A stretch of DNA of 49,700 nt from Streptomyces sp. LUP47B (GCF_001746295.1 NZ_MJAH01000027.1:1-49700); one strand, 5' to 3'; counted from the stretch's first letter, positions 8,264 through 17,080 are shown. Program-made: numbers and translations. The notes: a model not told the origin generated them from the sequence alone.

Positions 8264-8953
8264 ATGGCTACACATGTGATCACCGGAGCGGGCTCCGGCA
8301 TCGGTGCGGCGGTGACCCGGCGTCTGCACGCGCGCGGGGACGACCTCGTGCTGCACGCGCGTGACGCGGGCCGCGCGAAGGACCTGGCGGCACAGTTCCC
8401 CGGGGCGCGCACCCTGGTCGGGGACCTGGCCGACCCCGACAAGCTGAGCTGGGCCTTCTCGCACCAGTCGCTGCCGGACCAGGTGGACTCCCTGCTGCAC
8501 ATCGCGGGTGTGGTCGACCTCGGCCCCGTCGGCGATCTGACCCCGAAGTCCTGGCGCCACCAGCTGAACGTCAACCTGATCGCTCCGGCCGAGCTGACCC
8601 GCCACTTCCTGCCCCAACTCCGGGCGACCCGGGGCCAGGTGGTGTTCGTCAACTCGGGCTCGGGGCTGACCGCGCACGCCGACTGGTCCGCGTACGCCGC
8701 CTCCAAGCACGGCCTCAAGGCCCTGGCGGACTCCCTGCGCCACGAGGAACACGCGAACGGCGTCCGCGTCACCTCGGTCTACCCCGGCCGCACGGCGAGC
8801 CCCATGCAGGCCAAGGTCCACCAGCAGGAGGGCAAGGACTACGACCCCGCGCGATGGATCGACCCCGAGTCGGTCGCCACCGCGATCCTCACGGCGATCG
8901 ACCTCCCGCGCGACGCGGAGATCAACGACCTGACGGTCCGCCCGGGACGCTGA
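8264..8953 (+). CDS. Short-chain dehydrogenase/reductase (SDR)
   Basis: This 229-residue classical SDR has the nucleotide-binding TGAGSGIG at residues 7-14, a shortened NAG-equivalent IAGVVD, catalytic Ser in VNSGSGL and the YAASK motif (Tyr and Lys). It uses NAD(P)H to oxidise or reduce a small carbonyl or alcohol. It starts 24 bp after the LOG-family gene in the same direction, so cotranscription is likely. The substrate is unknown. Confidence 0.9.
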   Translation: MATHVITGAGSGIGAAVTRRLHARGDDLVLHARDAGRAKDLAAQFPGARTLVGDLADPDKLSWAFSHQSLPDQVDSLLHIAGVVDLGPVGDLTPKSWRHQLNVNLIAPAELTRHFLPQLRATRGQVVFVNSGSGLTAHADWSAYAASKHGLKALADSLRHEEHANGVRVTSVYPGRTASPMQAKVHQQEGKDYDPARWIDPESVATAILTAIDLPRDAEINDLTVRPGR

Positions 8954-8993
8954 CGGCTCCGGTGGGGGCGCGAACCTCCTCCTGCCACGTACG

Positions 8994-9005
8994 TAGGCTT
9001 CGTAT
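8994..9005 (+). promoter_or_regulatory. -10 box for a leaderless transcript
   Basis: TAGGCT (8994-8999) ends 6 bp before the GTG start at 9006, and no ribosome-binding site is present. This spacing is the standard signature of leaderless transcription in Streptomyces. An ATG at 9004 is followed at once by TGA, so it cannot be the start. Confidence 0.55.
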
Positions 9006-10007
9006 GTGACCGCAGACCTTCGCTTCGCCCCCGCCACCGGCATCGGCTCCCTCCCCGGCGGCGACGCCCGTGAGGCCGCCAGGACCGCCACCGGCTCCTT
9101 CGAGGACTTCCCCTTCCTGCCCGAACTGCCCGCCCGCGGCCCCGGCGCCGACATGATCGGCCGTACCGCCGGAATGCTCGTCGAGCTGTACGCGCGCGTG
9201 GAGCCCAGCGGGTGGCGGATCGGGGACCGGCCGGGGCGGGACACCAAGCGGGCGCGGTCCTGGCTGGGGGAGGACCTCGACGCGCTGGAGGAGTTCACCC
9301 AGGGGTACGAGGGGCAGCTGAAGGTGCAGGCCGTCGGGCCCTGGACACTGGCCGCCACGCTGGAGCTGCGCAACGGCGAGGTCGCCCTCTCCGACCCCGG
9401 CGCGTGCCGGGACCTCGCCGCCTCGCTGGCCGAGGGACTGCGCCTGCACCTGGAGGAGGTCCGAAGTCGGGTCCCCGGCGCGCAGGTGGTGCTCCAGCTC
9501 GACGAGCCGTCCCTCATCGGCGTCCTGCGCGGGCAGGTGAGGAGCGCCAGCGGGTACCGCACCCACCGCGCCGTCGACCGGCAGGTCGTCGAGGCCGGCC
9601 TGCGCGATGTCGTCGGGGTTCACGCGGGTGGCCCCGTCGTGGTCCACTCGTGCGCACCGGACGTCCCCTTCGCCCTGCTGCGGAGGGCGGGTGCGGCGGC
9701 GGTCTCCTTCGACTTCTCGCTTCTCACCGAGCGTGACGACGACGCGATCGGCGAGGCGGTGGAAGGGGGGACGAGGCTCTTCGCCGGTGTCGTGCCCGGG
9801 ACGGACACGGCATTGTCAGACCCTGCCGGTAGCGTCATGGGTGTCAGGACGCTGTGGCGCAGGCTGGGGCTGCATCCGGGACTTCTCGCGGAGGCGGTCA
9901 CGGTGACTCCGTCGTGCGGGCTCGCGGGGGCCTCCCCCGAGTACGCGCGCAAGGCTCTCGCCCACTGCGCCCAGGCGGCGAGGTCCCTCGCGGACAACCC
10001 AGAGTAA
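9006..10007 (+). CDS. MetE-like (B12-independent) methionine synthase family protein
   Basis: This 333-residue protein matches the C-terminal catalytic half of cobalamin-independent methionine synthase (UROD/MetE-like barrel). It shows the N-terminal ATGIGSLPG, a QLDEPS strand, a His-x-Cys zinc pair in VHSCAPDVP and a second Cys in VTPSCGLAG. Full MetE is about 750 residues with an N-terminal duplicate domain; this short form resembles archaeal-type core proteins. Methyl transfer to a thiol is therefore likely, but homocysteine as the real acceptor is not certain. The GTG start is set by the leaderless promoter. ligA follows 15 bp downstream. Confidence 0.82.
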   Translation: MTADLRFAPATGIGSLPGGDAREAARTATGSFEDFPFLPELPARGPGADMIGRTAGMLVELYARVEPSGWRIGDRPGRDTKRARSWLGEDLDALEEFTQGYEGQLKVQAVGPWTLAATLELRNGEVALSDPGACRDLAASLAEGLRLHLEEVRSRVPGAQVVLQLDEPSLIGVLRGQVRSASGYRTHRAVDRQVVEAGLRDVVGVHAGGPVVVHSCAPDVPFALLRRAGAAAVSFDFSLLTERDDDAIGEAVEGGTRLFAGVVPGTDTALSDPAGSVMGVRTLWRRLGLHPGLLAEAVTVTPSCGLAGASPEYARKALAHCAQAARSLADNPE

Positions 10008-10022
10008 CGGGAGGACAACACG

Positions 10023-12215
10023 GTGGCCGGCGACAAGCAAGCGGAGACGACGGTGCCCGCCGAGGCACGGGAGAAGCACGCGCAGCTCGCTGAGCAGATC
10101 GAGGAGCACCGCTTCCGGTACTACGTGAACGACGCGCCGGTCATCAGCGACGCCGACTTCGACAAGCTCCTGCGCTCCCTCGAATCCCTCGAAGAGGAGC
10201 ACCCCGAGCTGCGCACGCCCGACTCGCCGACCCAGAAGGTCGCGGGGGCGTACGAGACCGACTTCACGTCCGTCCAGCACCGCTCCCGCATGCTCTCCCT
10301 GGACAACGCCTTCAGCGACGAGGAGTTGGCAGCCTGGGCCGAGCGGGTCGCCAAGGACGTCGGCACCACCGACTACCACCTGCTGTGCGAGCTCAAGGTC
10401 GACGGCCTCGCCGTCAACCTCACCTACGAGCACGGCCGCCTCACCCGCGCGGCGACCCGCGGCGACGGCCGCACCGGCGAGGACATCACGCCCAACGTCC
10501 GCACGATCGCCGAGATCCCGGACCGCCTCACCGGCGACAAGGTCCCCGACCTCGTCGAGATCCGCGGCGAGGTCTACTTCCCGATGGAGAAGTTCGAGGA
10601 ACTCAACGCCCGCCTGGTCGAGGCCGGCGACAAGCCCTTCGCCAACCCGCGCAACGCGGCGGCCGGTTCGCTGCGCCAGAAGGACCCGCGCGTCACCGCC
10701 ACCCGCCCCCTCCACATGGTCGTGCACGGCATCGGCGTCCTGGAGGGCTTCACCGGCATGACCCGCCTCTCCCAGGGCTACGCCCTCCTGAAGTCCTGGG
10801 GCCTGCCCACCGCCAAGCACAACAAGGTGGTCGACGACCTCGACGGCGTACGGGAGTTCATCGCCTACTTCGGCGAGAACCGCCACTCCGTGGAGCACGA
10901 GATCGACGGGGTCGTCGTCAAGCTCGACGAGATCCCCCTCCAGGGCCGGCTCGGTTCCACCTCCCGGGCCCCGCGCTGGGCGATCGCGTACAAGTACGCG
11001 CCCGAAGAGGTCAACACCAAGCTCATCAACATCCGCGTGGGCGTGGGCCGTACGGGCCGGATCACGCCGTACGCCCAGGTCGAGCCGGTGACGGTGGCCG
11101 GCTCGGAGGTCGAGTTCGCCACCCTGCACAATCAGGACGTCGTCAAGGCCAAGGGCGTCCTCATCGGCGACACCGTGGTGCTGCGCAAGGCCGGTGACGT
11201 CATCCCCGAGATCCTCGGCCCGGTGGTCGACCTGCGCGACGGCAGCGAGCGCGAGTTCGTGATGCCGAGCGAGTGCCCGGAGTGCGGCACGGGCCTGCGC
11301 CCCATGAAGGAGGGGGACGTCGACCTGCGCTGCCCCAACGCCCGGACCTGCCCGGCCCAGCTGCGTGAACGCCTGTTCTACCTCGCGGGCCGCAAGTCAC
11401 TGGACATCGAGCACTTCGGGTACGTCGCGGCCGCGGCCCTGACCAAGCCGCTGGAACCCTCGGAGCCGCCGCTGACCGACGAGGGCGACCTGTTCGACCT
11501 CACCATCGAGCAGCTGCTGCCCATCAAGGCGTACGTCCTCGACCAGGACAGCGGTCTGCCCAAGCGTGACCCGAAGACCGGCGAGGAGAAGATCGCCACC
11601 GTCTTCGCCAACCAGCAGGGCGAGCCCAAGAAGAACGCCGTCGCCATGCTGGAGAACATCGCGGCCGCCAAGGAGCGCCCGCTGGCCCGCGTCCTCACCG
11701 GTCTGTCGATCCGCCACGTCGGCCCGGTCGCCGCCGAGGCGCTGGCGCGCAACTTCCGCTCGATCGACCGCATCGAGCAGGCGAGCGAGGAGGAACTGGC
11801 GAACACCGACGGCGTCGGACCGATCATCGCCAGGTCCCTCAAGGAGTGGTTCGCGGAGGACTGGCACCAGGAGATCCTGCGCAAGTGGAAGGCCGCGGGT
11901 GTGCGCACGGAGGAGGAGGGCTCGGGGGAGGACGAGGGTCCGCGCCCTCTCGAAGGGCTCACCGTCGTCGTCACCGGCACCCTGGAGCGCTTCACTCGCG
12001 ACGGGGCCAAGGAGGCGTTGCAGACCAGAGGGGCGAAGGTCACCGGTTCGGTTTCGAAGAAGACATCTTTCGTTGTCGTAGGTGACAATCCGGGTTCTAA
12101 GTACGACAAAGCGATGCAACTCAAGGTGCCCGTTCTGAACGAGGACGGCTTCGACGTGCTGCTGGAGCAGGGCCCCGAGGCGGCCGCCGATGTGGCACTT
12201 CCCACGGAGGAGTAG
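10023..12215 (+). CDS. ligA: NAD-dependent DNA ligase LigA
   Basis: This 730-residue enzyme seals nicks in replication and repair, using NAD+ to adenylate itself. Domains in order: Ia (YYVNDAP), adenylation domain with the lysine Lys125 in CELKVDGLAV, OB fold, a four-Cys zinc finger (CPECG ... CPNARTCPAQ near residue 420), a HhH region, and a C-terminal BRCT domain (about 640-720, starting LEGLTVVVTGTLERF). GTG at 10023 follows GGGAGGA. Length is at the long end for the family because of a short insertion after the zinc finger (about residues 470-530), as in other Streptomyces LigA proteins. Confidence 0.97.
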   Translation: MAGDKQAETTVPAEAREKHAQLAEQIEEHRFRYYVNDAPVISDADFDKLLRSLESLEEEHPELRTPDSPTQKVAGAYETDFTSVQHRSRMLSLDNAFSDEELAAWAERVAKDVGTTDYHLLCELKVDGLAVNLTYEHGRLTRAATRGDGRTGEDITPNVRTIAEIPDRLTGDKVPDLVEIRGEVYFPMEKFEELNARLVEAGDKPFANPRNAAAGSLRQKDPRVTATRPLHMVVHGIGVLEGFTGMTRLSQGYALLKSWGLPTAKHNKVVDDLDGVREFIAYFGENRHSVEHEIDGVVVKLDEIPLQGRLGSTSRAPRWAIAYKYAPEEVNTKLINIRVGVGRTGRITPYAQVEPVTVAGSEVEFATLHNQDVVKAKGVLIGDTVVLRKAGDVIPEILGPVVDLRDGSEREFVMPSECPECGTGLRPMKEGDVDLRCPNARTCPAQLRERLFYLAGRKSLDIEHFGYVAAAALTKPLEPSEPPLTDEGDLFDLTIEQLLPIKAYVLDQDSGLPKRDPKTGEEKIATVFANQQGEPKKNAVAMLENIAAAKERPLARVLTGLSIRHVGPVAAEALARNFRSIDRIEQASEEELANTDGVGPIIARSLKEWFAEDWHQEILRKWKAAGVRTEEEGSGEDEGPRPLEGLTVVVTGTLERFTRDGAKEALQTRGAKVTGSVSKKTSFVVVGDNPGSKYDKAMQLKVPVLNEDGFDVLLEQGPEAAADVALPTEE

Positions 12216-12375
12216 CGAGCAGCGGCGGTTGAAGGCCACCCGATCGGCGCATACCAGATGCATACGGGTGGCAGGGGCGCATTCGGGCAACCGTCGACGA
12301 CCGCTGCCCGTGGAAGCCTTCTGCGGCCTACTGTTGAGATGTGCGCCTGCCGTGCCCAGCTGCGGCCGGGGCATT

Positions 12376-12408
12376 CCCTTGCTCCTGAAGAGCAAGGGGA
12401 AGGTTTTT
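12376..12408 (+). terminator. Rho-independent-type terminator after ligA
   Basis: A perfect 9-bp stem, CCCTTGCTC (12376-12384) with GAGCAAGGG (12390-12398) and a 5-nt loop, is followed within 6 nt by five Ts (12404-12408). It lies 160 bp after ligA and 80 bp before the next gene. Confidence 0.65.
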
Positions 12409-12487
12409 CCAACGCGGCGCCGTCGAGGGATCTGTCGGGCGAACGAGCCGCGTGGCGTGGGCACCGCCGGCTGTGAGAGGGACGGGA

Positions 12488-14722
12488 ATGGAACCGACCG
12501 AGAGCGCCGCCCCGGACTCACGGCTGCGCCGGCTCACCGGCGCGTGGCGGACGAGCCGGTGGGCCGGGCGGCCTTCGGCGTATCCGGGCGCGGAGGGACG
12601 CGCCGCCGGACCCTACACCGCGGCCGGCGGCTCCGGGGCCGCGCAGCTCACCGCAGAGCGCGCCCCCGGTATGCCGGACTCCGAACGTGACCGCCAGCTG
12701 TCCTGGCCCGCTCTGCCCACGGCGATCGTCTCGGCCGCCGGATTCGTGCTGGGCGCGGGCTTCTACCGGGCGTTCACCGGCGGCCACGCCCTCTTCCCGT
12801 CCGGCACCGTCGGCTGGTCCCTGGCCGTGCTGACCGGGGTCATCGTCGGCCATCTGGTCGCCCTCGGCCGGGCCCGCTGGTGGGGCGGCACCGGCTCGGG
12901 CGCCGCCCTGACCCTCGCCGTCCTGCTGATGTACGGCTGGGTGCCCGCCGGAATGGTCAGCCTCACCGTCGTCCTGCTGGTCGGCATAGCCCGGCGCCAC
13001 CGCTGGCGGCAGGGCATCCTGCACGGCGCGGTGGACATGCTCGGCATAGCCACCGGCGCCCTGGTCATAGCCGCGTTCGGTCAGTCGCCGTCCGTCGAGA
13101 CCCCCTGGAACCCCGACACCTGGACCTTCTACACCGGCCCCGAGGTGGTCCTGGTCGCCGTCGCCTACCTCGCGGTCACCCGGGCCCTGGGCTGGTATCT
13201 GCACTCCTCCCGGCACGCCGGTCTGCCCACCGTGGCCCGCACCGCCCTGGTCAGACAGGGCCTGGTCGCCGTCGCACTGCTCGGCATCGCCCCCCTGGTC
13301 TGCGTGGTCGCCGCCGCCAAGCCCGTGCTGCTCCCGCTGTTCGCGATCCCCCTCATCGCCCTCGACTCCACCCTGTGGATGGCCCGGGCCCGCGCCGAGG
13401 AGCAATTGCGCGACCCGCTGACCGGACTGCCCAACCGGCAGTGGCTCCTGGAGCGCATCTGGACCGCCCTGGACGACGCCGAGCGCATCGGCGCCCGGTC
13501 CGCCCTGATGCTCATCGACCTCGACCGCTTCCGCTCGGTCAACGACACCCTGGGTCACCTCGCCGGTGACCGGCTGCTCCTCCAGATCGCCGACCGGCTG
13601 CGGATCGCGCTGCCGCGCGGGGCGGAGGCGGCGCGGCTCGGCGGCGACGAGTTCGCCGTCTTACTGCCGGTCGCCGACTCCACGACCTCCGCGACCCGGG
13701 TCGCCCGCAACCTGGTCGCGGCCCTCAGCTCCCCGCTCGATCTCGACGGGCTGACCCTCGTCCTGGAGGCCAGTGCCGGGGTCGCCGTCTTCCCCGACCA
13801 CGCCGTGGACGCCGAGGGGCTGCTGCGCCGGGCGGACGTGGCGATGTACCAGGCCAAGCGGGACCGTACGGGAGTGGAGGTGTACGAGTCCAAGCGGGAC
13901 TCCAACACCCCGGACCGGCTCGGGCTGCTGGGCGATCTGCGCCGGGCGCTGGACGCGCACGAGGTGCAGCTGCACTACCAGCCCAAGGTCCGCTTCGACG
14001 GACAGGTCGCCGGTCTGGAGGCCCTGGTGCGCTGGGTGCACCCGGAGCGCGGGAAGGTACCGCCGGACGAGTTCATCGCGATCGCCGAGTCGTCCGGACT
14101 GATGCCCTACCTCACCGAGTACGTCCTCGACACGGCTCTCGCCCAGGTCGCCGAGTGGCGGGCGCACGGCCTGTTCGTCCCGGTGGCGGTCAACGTCTCC
14201 CCGCGTGACGTGCACACCCCGGGCTTCGCCGGCTCGGTGGCCGCGCGCCTCGCCCGGCACGGCGTCCCCGCGGGCGCCCTCCAACTGGAGATCACCGAAC
14301 ACGTCCTCCTCGAGGACCCCTCGCGGGCCGCGGACACGCTCGCCGCCCTGACCGGGCACGGCGTGAAGATGTCCCTGGACGACTTCGGCACGGGCTACTC
14401 CTCCCTGGTCCACCTGCGCCGCCTGCCGGTGAGCGAACTGAAGATCGACCGCTCGTTCGTGGCCAAGCTGGCCGTCGACACCGAGGACGCGGAGATCGTC
14501 CGCTGCACGGTCGACCTCGCGCACTCCCTGGGCCTGCTGGTCGTGGCGGAGGGCGTGGAGGACGACGAGACCTGGGAGCGGTTGCGCGACATGGGCTGCG
14601 ACGCCGTACAGGGCTGGCTGGTCGCGGCCGCGATGCCCCCGGAGGAGACGACGGCGTGGCTCCTGGCCAGGGGTTCGAGGGGCTGGCAGCGGCCCAGGGC
14701 GGCGCTGCCGGCGGCGGAGTGA
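12488..14722 (+). CDS. rmdB: Membrane GGDEF/EAL cyclic-di-GMP protein, RmdB type (contains a TTA codon)
   Basis: This 744-residue protein has six or more hydrophobic helices (about residues 80-310), then GGDEF (RDPLTGLPNR ... RLGGDEFAVLL, motif near 385) and EAL. The EAL active site is complete: EALVRW, NVSPRD, ITEH, DDFGTGYS, the Lys in ELKIDRS, AEGVED and QGW, so c-di-GMP hydrolysis is expected. The GGDEF motif is intact, but the inhibitory RxxD site is replaced by PRGA. S. coelicolor RmdB (SCO5495, next to ligA) is a c-di-GMP phosphodiesterase affecting development. Codon 392 is TTA, read only by the bldA tRNA. The start is ATG 12488; a slightly longer frame (12452) is possible. Confidence 0.93.
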   Translation: MEPTESAAPDSRLRRLTGAWRTSRWAGRPSAYPGAEGRAAGPYTAAGGSGAAQLTAERAPGMPDSERDRQLSWPALPTAIVSAAGFVLGAGFYRAFTGGHALFPSGTVGWSLAVLTGVIVGHLVALGRARWWGGTGSGAALTLAVLLMYGWVPAGMVSLTVVLLVGIARRHRWRQGILHGAVDMLGIATGALVIAAFGQSPSVETPWNPDTWTFYTGPEVVLVAVAYLAVTRALGWYLHSSRHAGLPTVARTALVRQGLVAVALLGIAPLVCVVAAAKPVLLPLFAIPLIALDSTLWMARARAEEQLRDPLTGLPNRQWLLERIWTALDDAERIGARSALMLIDLDRFRSVNDTLGHLAGDRLLLQIADRLRIALPRGAEAARLGGDEFAVLLPVADSTTSATRVARNLVAALSSPLDLDGLTLVLEASAGVAVFPDHAVDAEGLLRRADVAMYQAKRDRTGVEVYESKRDSNTPDRLGLLGDLRRALDAHEVQLHYQPKVRFDGQVAGLEALVRWVHPERGKVPPDEFIAIAESSGLMPYLTEYVLDTALAQVAEWRAHGLFVPVAVNVSPRDVHTPGFAGSVAARLARHGVPAGALQLEITEHVLLEDPSRAADTLAALTGHGVKMSLDDFGTGYSSLVHLRRLPVSELKIDRSFVAKLAVDTEDAEIVRCTVDLAHSLGLLVVAEGVEDDETWERLRDMGCDAVQGWLVAAAMPPEETTAWLLARGSRGWQRPRAALPAAE

Positions 14723-14763
14723 CCCGTCCCGGCATCCTTTGGCGCGGTATGGGGGAGTGCCCG

Positions 14764-14792
14764 TTGACGTCGGCCACGGGAAACCGTTTAAC
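14764..14792 (+). promoter_or_regulatory. Candidate gatCA promoter
   Basis: TTGACG (14764-14769) and TTTAAC (14787-14792) are separated by 17 bp, a good fit to a housekeeping sigma promoter. It would give a leader of roughly 230 nt that contains the 160-bp inverted-repeat element. The -10 overlaps a small palindrome, CCGTTTAACGG (14784-14794). Confidence 0.4.
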
Positions 14793-14827
14793 GGCCATCC
14801 GGCCGGGACCCATAGGATTGGGGCCAG

Positions 14828-14987
14828 CCGTCACATTCCCGTCTGTCGCGCGACGCCTGGCACGCACGCTCGCCGCGTTGCCGAACCGGCCACGTGGCTC
14901 CGCCACGAGGCTGCTCCGGCGCCTTGCGATCGCACGCACCAGAGGCCGCGCGACCCGCCCTTCGGACGGACGACGGGAATGTGACGG
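14828..14987. repeat. 160-bp element with perfect 16-bp terminal inverted repeats (MITE-like or leader RNA)
   Basis: CCGTCACATTCCCGTC (14828-14843) is exactly reverse-complementary to GACGGGAATGTGACGG (14972-14987); including the next base gives 17 bp. The element is flanked on both sides by CCAG, which looks like a 4-bp target duplication. The 128-bp interior has palindromes GTCGCGCGAC (14845-14854) and TGCGATCGCA (14924-14933), and a hairpin CGTGGC-TCC-GCCACG (14893-14907). There is no coding capacity. It could be a miniature inverted-repeat element or a long-range stem of a structured gatC leader; I cannot tell which from one copy. It occupies most of the 311-bp gap before gatC. Confidence 0.6.
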
Positions 14988-15033
14988 CCAGCCCCGCCCC
15001 GAACCACACGCACTCACCCCAGAGGATCGCTGC

Positions 15034-15330
15034 ATGCCTGGCATCACGCGCGAGGAGGTCGCCCACCTCGCACGGCTGGCGCGTCTGGAGCTGAAGCCCG
15101 AAGAGCTCGAGCACTTCGCGGGACAGCTGGACGACATCATCGGCGCGGTCGCACGCGTCAGTGAGGTCGCCGACCAAGACGTACCGCCGACCTCGCACCC
15201 GCTCCCGCTGACGAACGTCATGCGCGCGGACGAGGTCCGTCCGTCGCTCACCCCCGAGCAGGCGCTCTCCGGCGCCCCGGCCCAGGAACAGCAGCGTTTC
15301 AAGGTGCCGCAGATCCTGGGGGAGGACTAA
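15034..15330 (+). CDS. gatC: Asp/Glu-tRNA(Asn/Gln) amidotransferase subunit C
   Basis: This 98-residue subunit wraps around and stabilises GatA in the GatCAB complex, which amidates misacylated Glu-tRNA(Gln) and Asp-tRNA(Asn). Seen: MPGITREEVAHLARLARLEL, then the typical Leu-rich helix (FAGQLDDIIGAVARVSEVA) and the conserved P-x-x-HPLPLTNVMRADEV segment. AGAGGA (15021-15026) precedes the ATG by 7 bp. It is first in the gatC-gatA-small protein-gatB operon, with gatA 5 bp downstream. Confidence 0.96.
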   Translation: MPGITREEVAHLARLARLELKPEELEHFAGQLDDIIGAVARVSEVADQDVPPTSHPLPLTNVMRADEVRPSLTPEQALSGAPAQEQQRFKVPQILGED

Positions 15331-15335
15331 CACCC

Positions 15336-16829
15336 ATGACGGACATCATCAAGCTCACCGCCGCCGAGACCGCCGCGAAGATCGCTTCCGGTGAGCTCAC
15401 GGCCGTGCAGGTCACCGAGGCCCACCTGGCCCGTATCGAGGCCGTCGACGAGAAGGTGCACGCCTTCCTGCACGTCGACCGCGAGGGCGCCCTCGCGCAG
15501 GCCCGTGCCGTCGACGAGAAGCGGGCCAAGGGCGAGAAGCTCGGTCCGCTCGCCGGCGTCCCGCTCGCGCTCAAGGACATCTTCACCACCGAGGGCGTCC
15601 CGACGACCGTCGGCTCCAAGATCCTCGAGGGCTGGATCCCGCCGTACGACGCGACCGTCACCAAGCGACTGAAGGCCGCCGACGTCGTCATCCTCGGCAA
15701 GACCAACATGGACGAGTTCGCCATGGGGTCGTCGACGGAGAACAGCGCGTACGGCCCGACGGGCAACCCCTGGGACCTCACGAGGATCCCCGGCGGCTCC
15801 GGCGGTGGGTCGAGTGCCGCGCTCGCCTCCTTCCAGGCCCCCCTCGCCATCGGCACCGACACCGGCGGTTCCATCCGCCAGCCGGCCGCCGTCACCGGCA
15901 CGGTCGGTGTGAAGCCGACGTACGGCGCGGTCTCCCGCTACGGCATGGTCGCCTTCTCCTCCTCCCTCGACCAGGGCGGCCCCTGCGCCCGTACGGTCCT
16001 GGACGCGGCGCTGCTGCACGAGGTCATCGCCGGTCACGACCCGCTCGACTCCACCTCGATCGACACCCCGGTCCCGGCGGTCGTCGAGGCCGCCCGCAAC
16101 GGCAGCGTCGAGGGCATGCGCGTCGGTGTCGTGAAGCAGTTCCGCGGCGAGGGCTACCAGGCCGGCGTCATCCAGCGCTTCGACGAGTCCGTGGCTCTGC
16201 TCAAGGACCTGGGCGCCGAGATCGTCGAACTGGACTGCCCGTCCTTCGACCTGGCCCTGTCGGCGTACTACCTGATCGCGCCGTCCGAGTGCTCGTCCAA
16301 CCTCGCCCGCTTCGACGGCCTGCGCTACGGCCTGCGGGTCGGCGACGACGGCACCCACTCGGCCGAGGAGGTCACCTCCCTCACCCGTGAGGCGGGCTTC
16401 GGCCCCGAGGTCAAGCGCCGGATCATGCTCGGCACGTACGCCCTGTCGAGCGGTTACTACGACGCCTACTACGGCTCGGCGCAGAAGGTCCGCACGCTCA
16501 TCACGCGCGACTTCGAGAAGGCCTTCGAGCAGGTCGACGTGATCGTCTCCCCGACGACCCCGACCACCGCCTTCCCGATCGGCGAGCGCGCCGACGACCC
16601 GATGGCGATGTACCTGGCCGACCTGTGCACCATCCCGACCAACCTCGCGGGCAACGCGGCCATGTCGCTGCCGTGCGGTCTGGCGCCCGAGGACAACCTG
16701 CCCGTCGGCCTCCAGATCATCGCCCCGGCCCTGAAGGACGACCGTCTTTACAAGGTGGGCGCCGCCGTCGAGGCCGCCTTCGTGGAAAGGTGGGGGCACC
16801 CGCTCCTGGAGGAGGCACCGTCGCTGTGA
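15336..16829 (+). CDS. gatA: Asp/Glu-tRNA(Asn/Gln) amidotransferase subunit A
   Basis: This 497-residue amidase releases ammonia from glutamine and channels it to GatB. The amidase-signature triad is intact and lines up with the known Lys79-Ser154-Ser178 of GatA plus one: Lys80 in LALKDIF, Ser155 in IPGGSGGGSS and nucleophile Ser179 in TDTGGSIRQP. Length is normal. Its stop TGA overlaps the GTG of the next small gene by 4 bp (GTGA), so the two are translationally coupled. Confidence 0.97.
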   Translation: MTDIIKLTAAETAAKIASGELTAVQVTEAHLARIEAVDEKVHAFLHVDREGALAQARAVDEKRAKGEKLGPLAGVPLALKDIFTTEGVPTTVGSKILEGWIPPYDATVTKRLKAADVVILGKTNMDEFAMGSSTENSAYGPTGNPWDLTRIPGGSGGGSSAALASFQAPLAIGTDTGGSIRQPAAVTGTVGVKPTYGAVSRYGMVAFSSSLDQGGPCARTVLDAALLHEVIAGHDPLDSTSIDTPVPAVVEAARNGSVEGMRVGVVKQFRGEGYQAGVIQRFDESVALLKDLGAEIVELDCPSFDLALSAYYLIAPSECSSNLARFDGLRYGLRVGDDGTHSAEEVTSLTREAGFGPEVKRRIMLGTYALSSGYYDAYYGSAQKVRTLITRDFEKAFEQVDVIVSPTTPTTAFPIGERADDPMAMYLADLCTIPTNLAGNAAMSLPCGLAPEDNLPVGLQIIAPALKDDRLYKVGAAVEAAFVERWGHPLLEEAPSL

Positions 16830-17065
16830 GCAAGCTGACCAAGGCGAAGGACTTCAAGAAGTCCAAGTCCGGTACGTACCTGTCCATCGCCGGGACCGCG
16901 TTCGGCGCGATCGGCGTCGCCAAGCGGCTCAAGAAGGCCCGTGCCGAGAAGGACACGCTGGTCCTGATCGACGCCACCGTGTCCGCCGTCGCCATCGTCA
17001 CCGGTCTCGCGATCCTGTACCGCGAGCTGAAGCGGCTGGGCGACGACGACGTCCTGCTGGGCTGA
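16826..17065 (+). CDS. Small membrane protein between gatA and gatB (79 aa)
   Basis: GTG at 16826 overlaps the gatA stop and the frame runs to 17065, 15 bp before gatB. A GGAGGAGG run at 16807-16814 inside gatA can serve as ribosome-binding site. The 79-residue product has a very basic N-terminus (SKLTKAKDFKKSKSG), hydrophobic segments at about 17-33 and 45-64, a Lys/Arg-rich loop between them (KRLKKARAEK), and an acidic tail (GDDDV). A protein of this size sits at the same place in other Streptomyces (recalled, not checked). Function unknown; position suggests coupling to GatCAB production rather than catalysis. Confidence 0.85.
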   Translation: MSKLTKAKDFKKSKSGTYLSIAGTAFGAIGVAKRLKKARAEKDTLVLIDATVSAVAIVTGLAILYRELKRLGDDDVLLG

Positions 17066-17080
17066 GAGGGAAGTTACACC

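Noticed and set aside
14972..14987. GGGAAT in the inverted-repeat arm as a SigR-type -35 box
   Set aside because: No GTT -10 element is found 18 bp downstream on either strand, so the resemblance is not supported.
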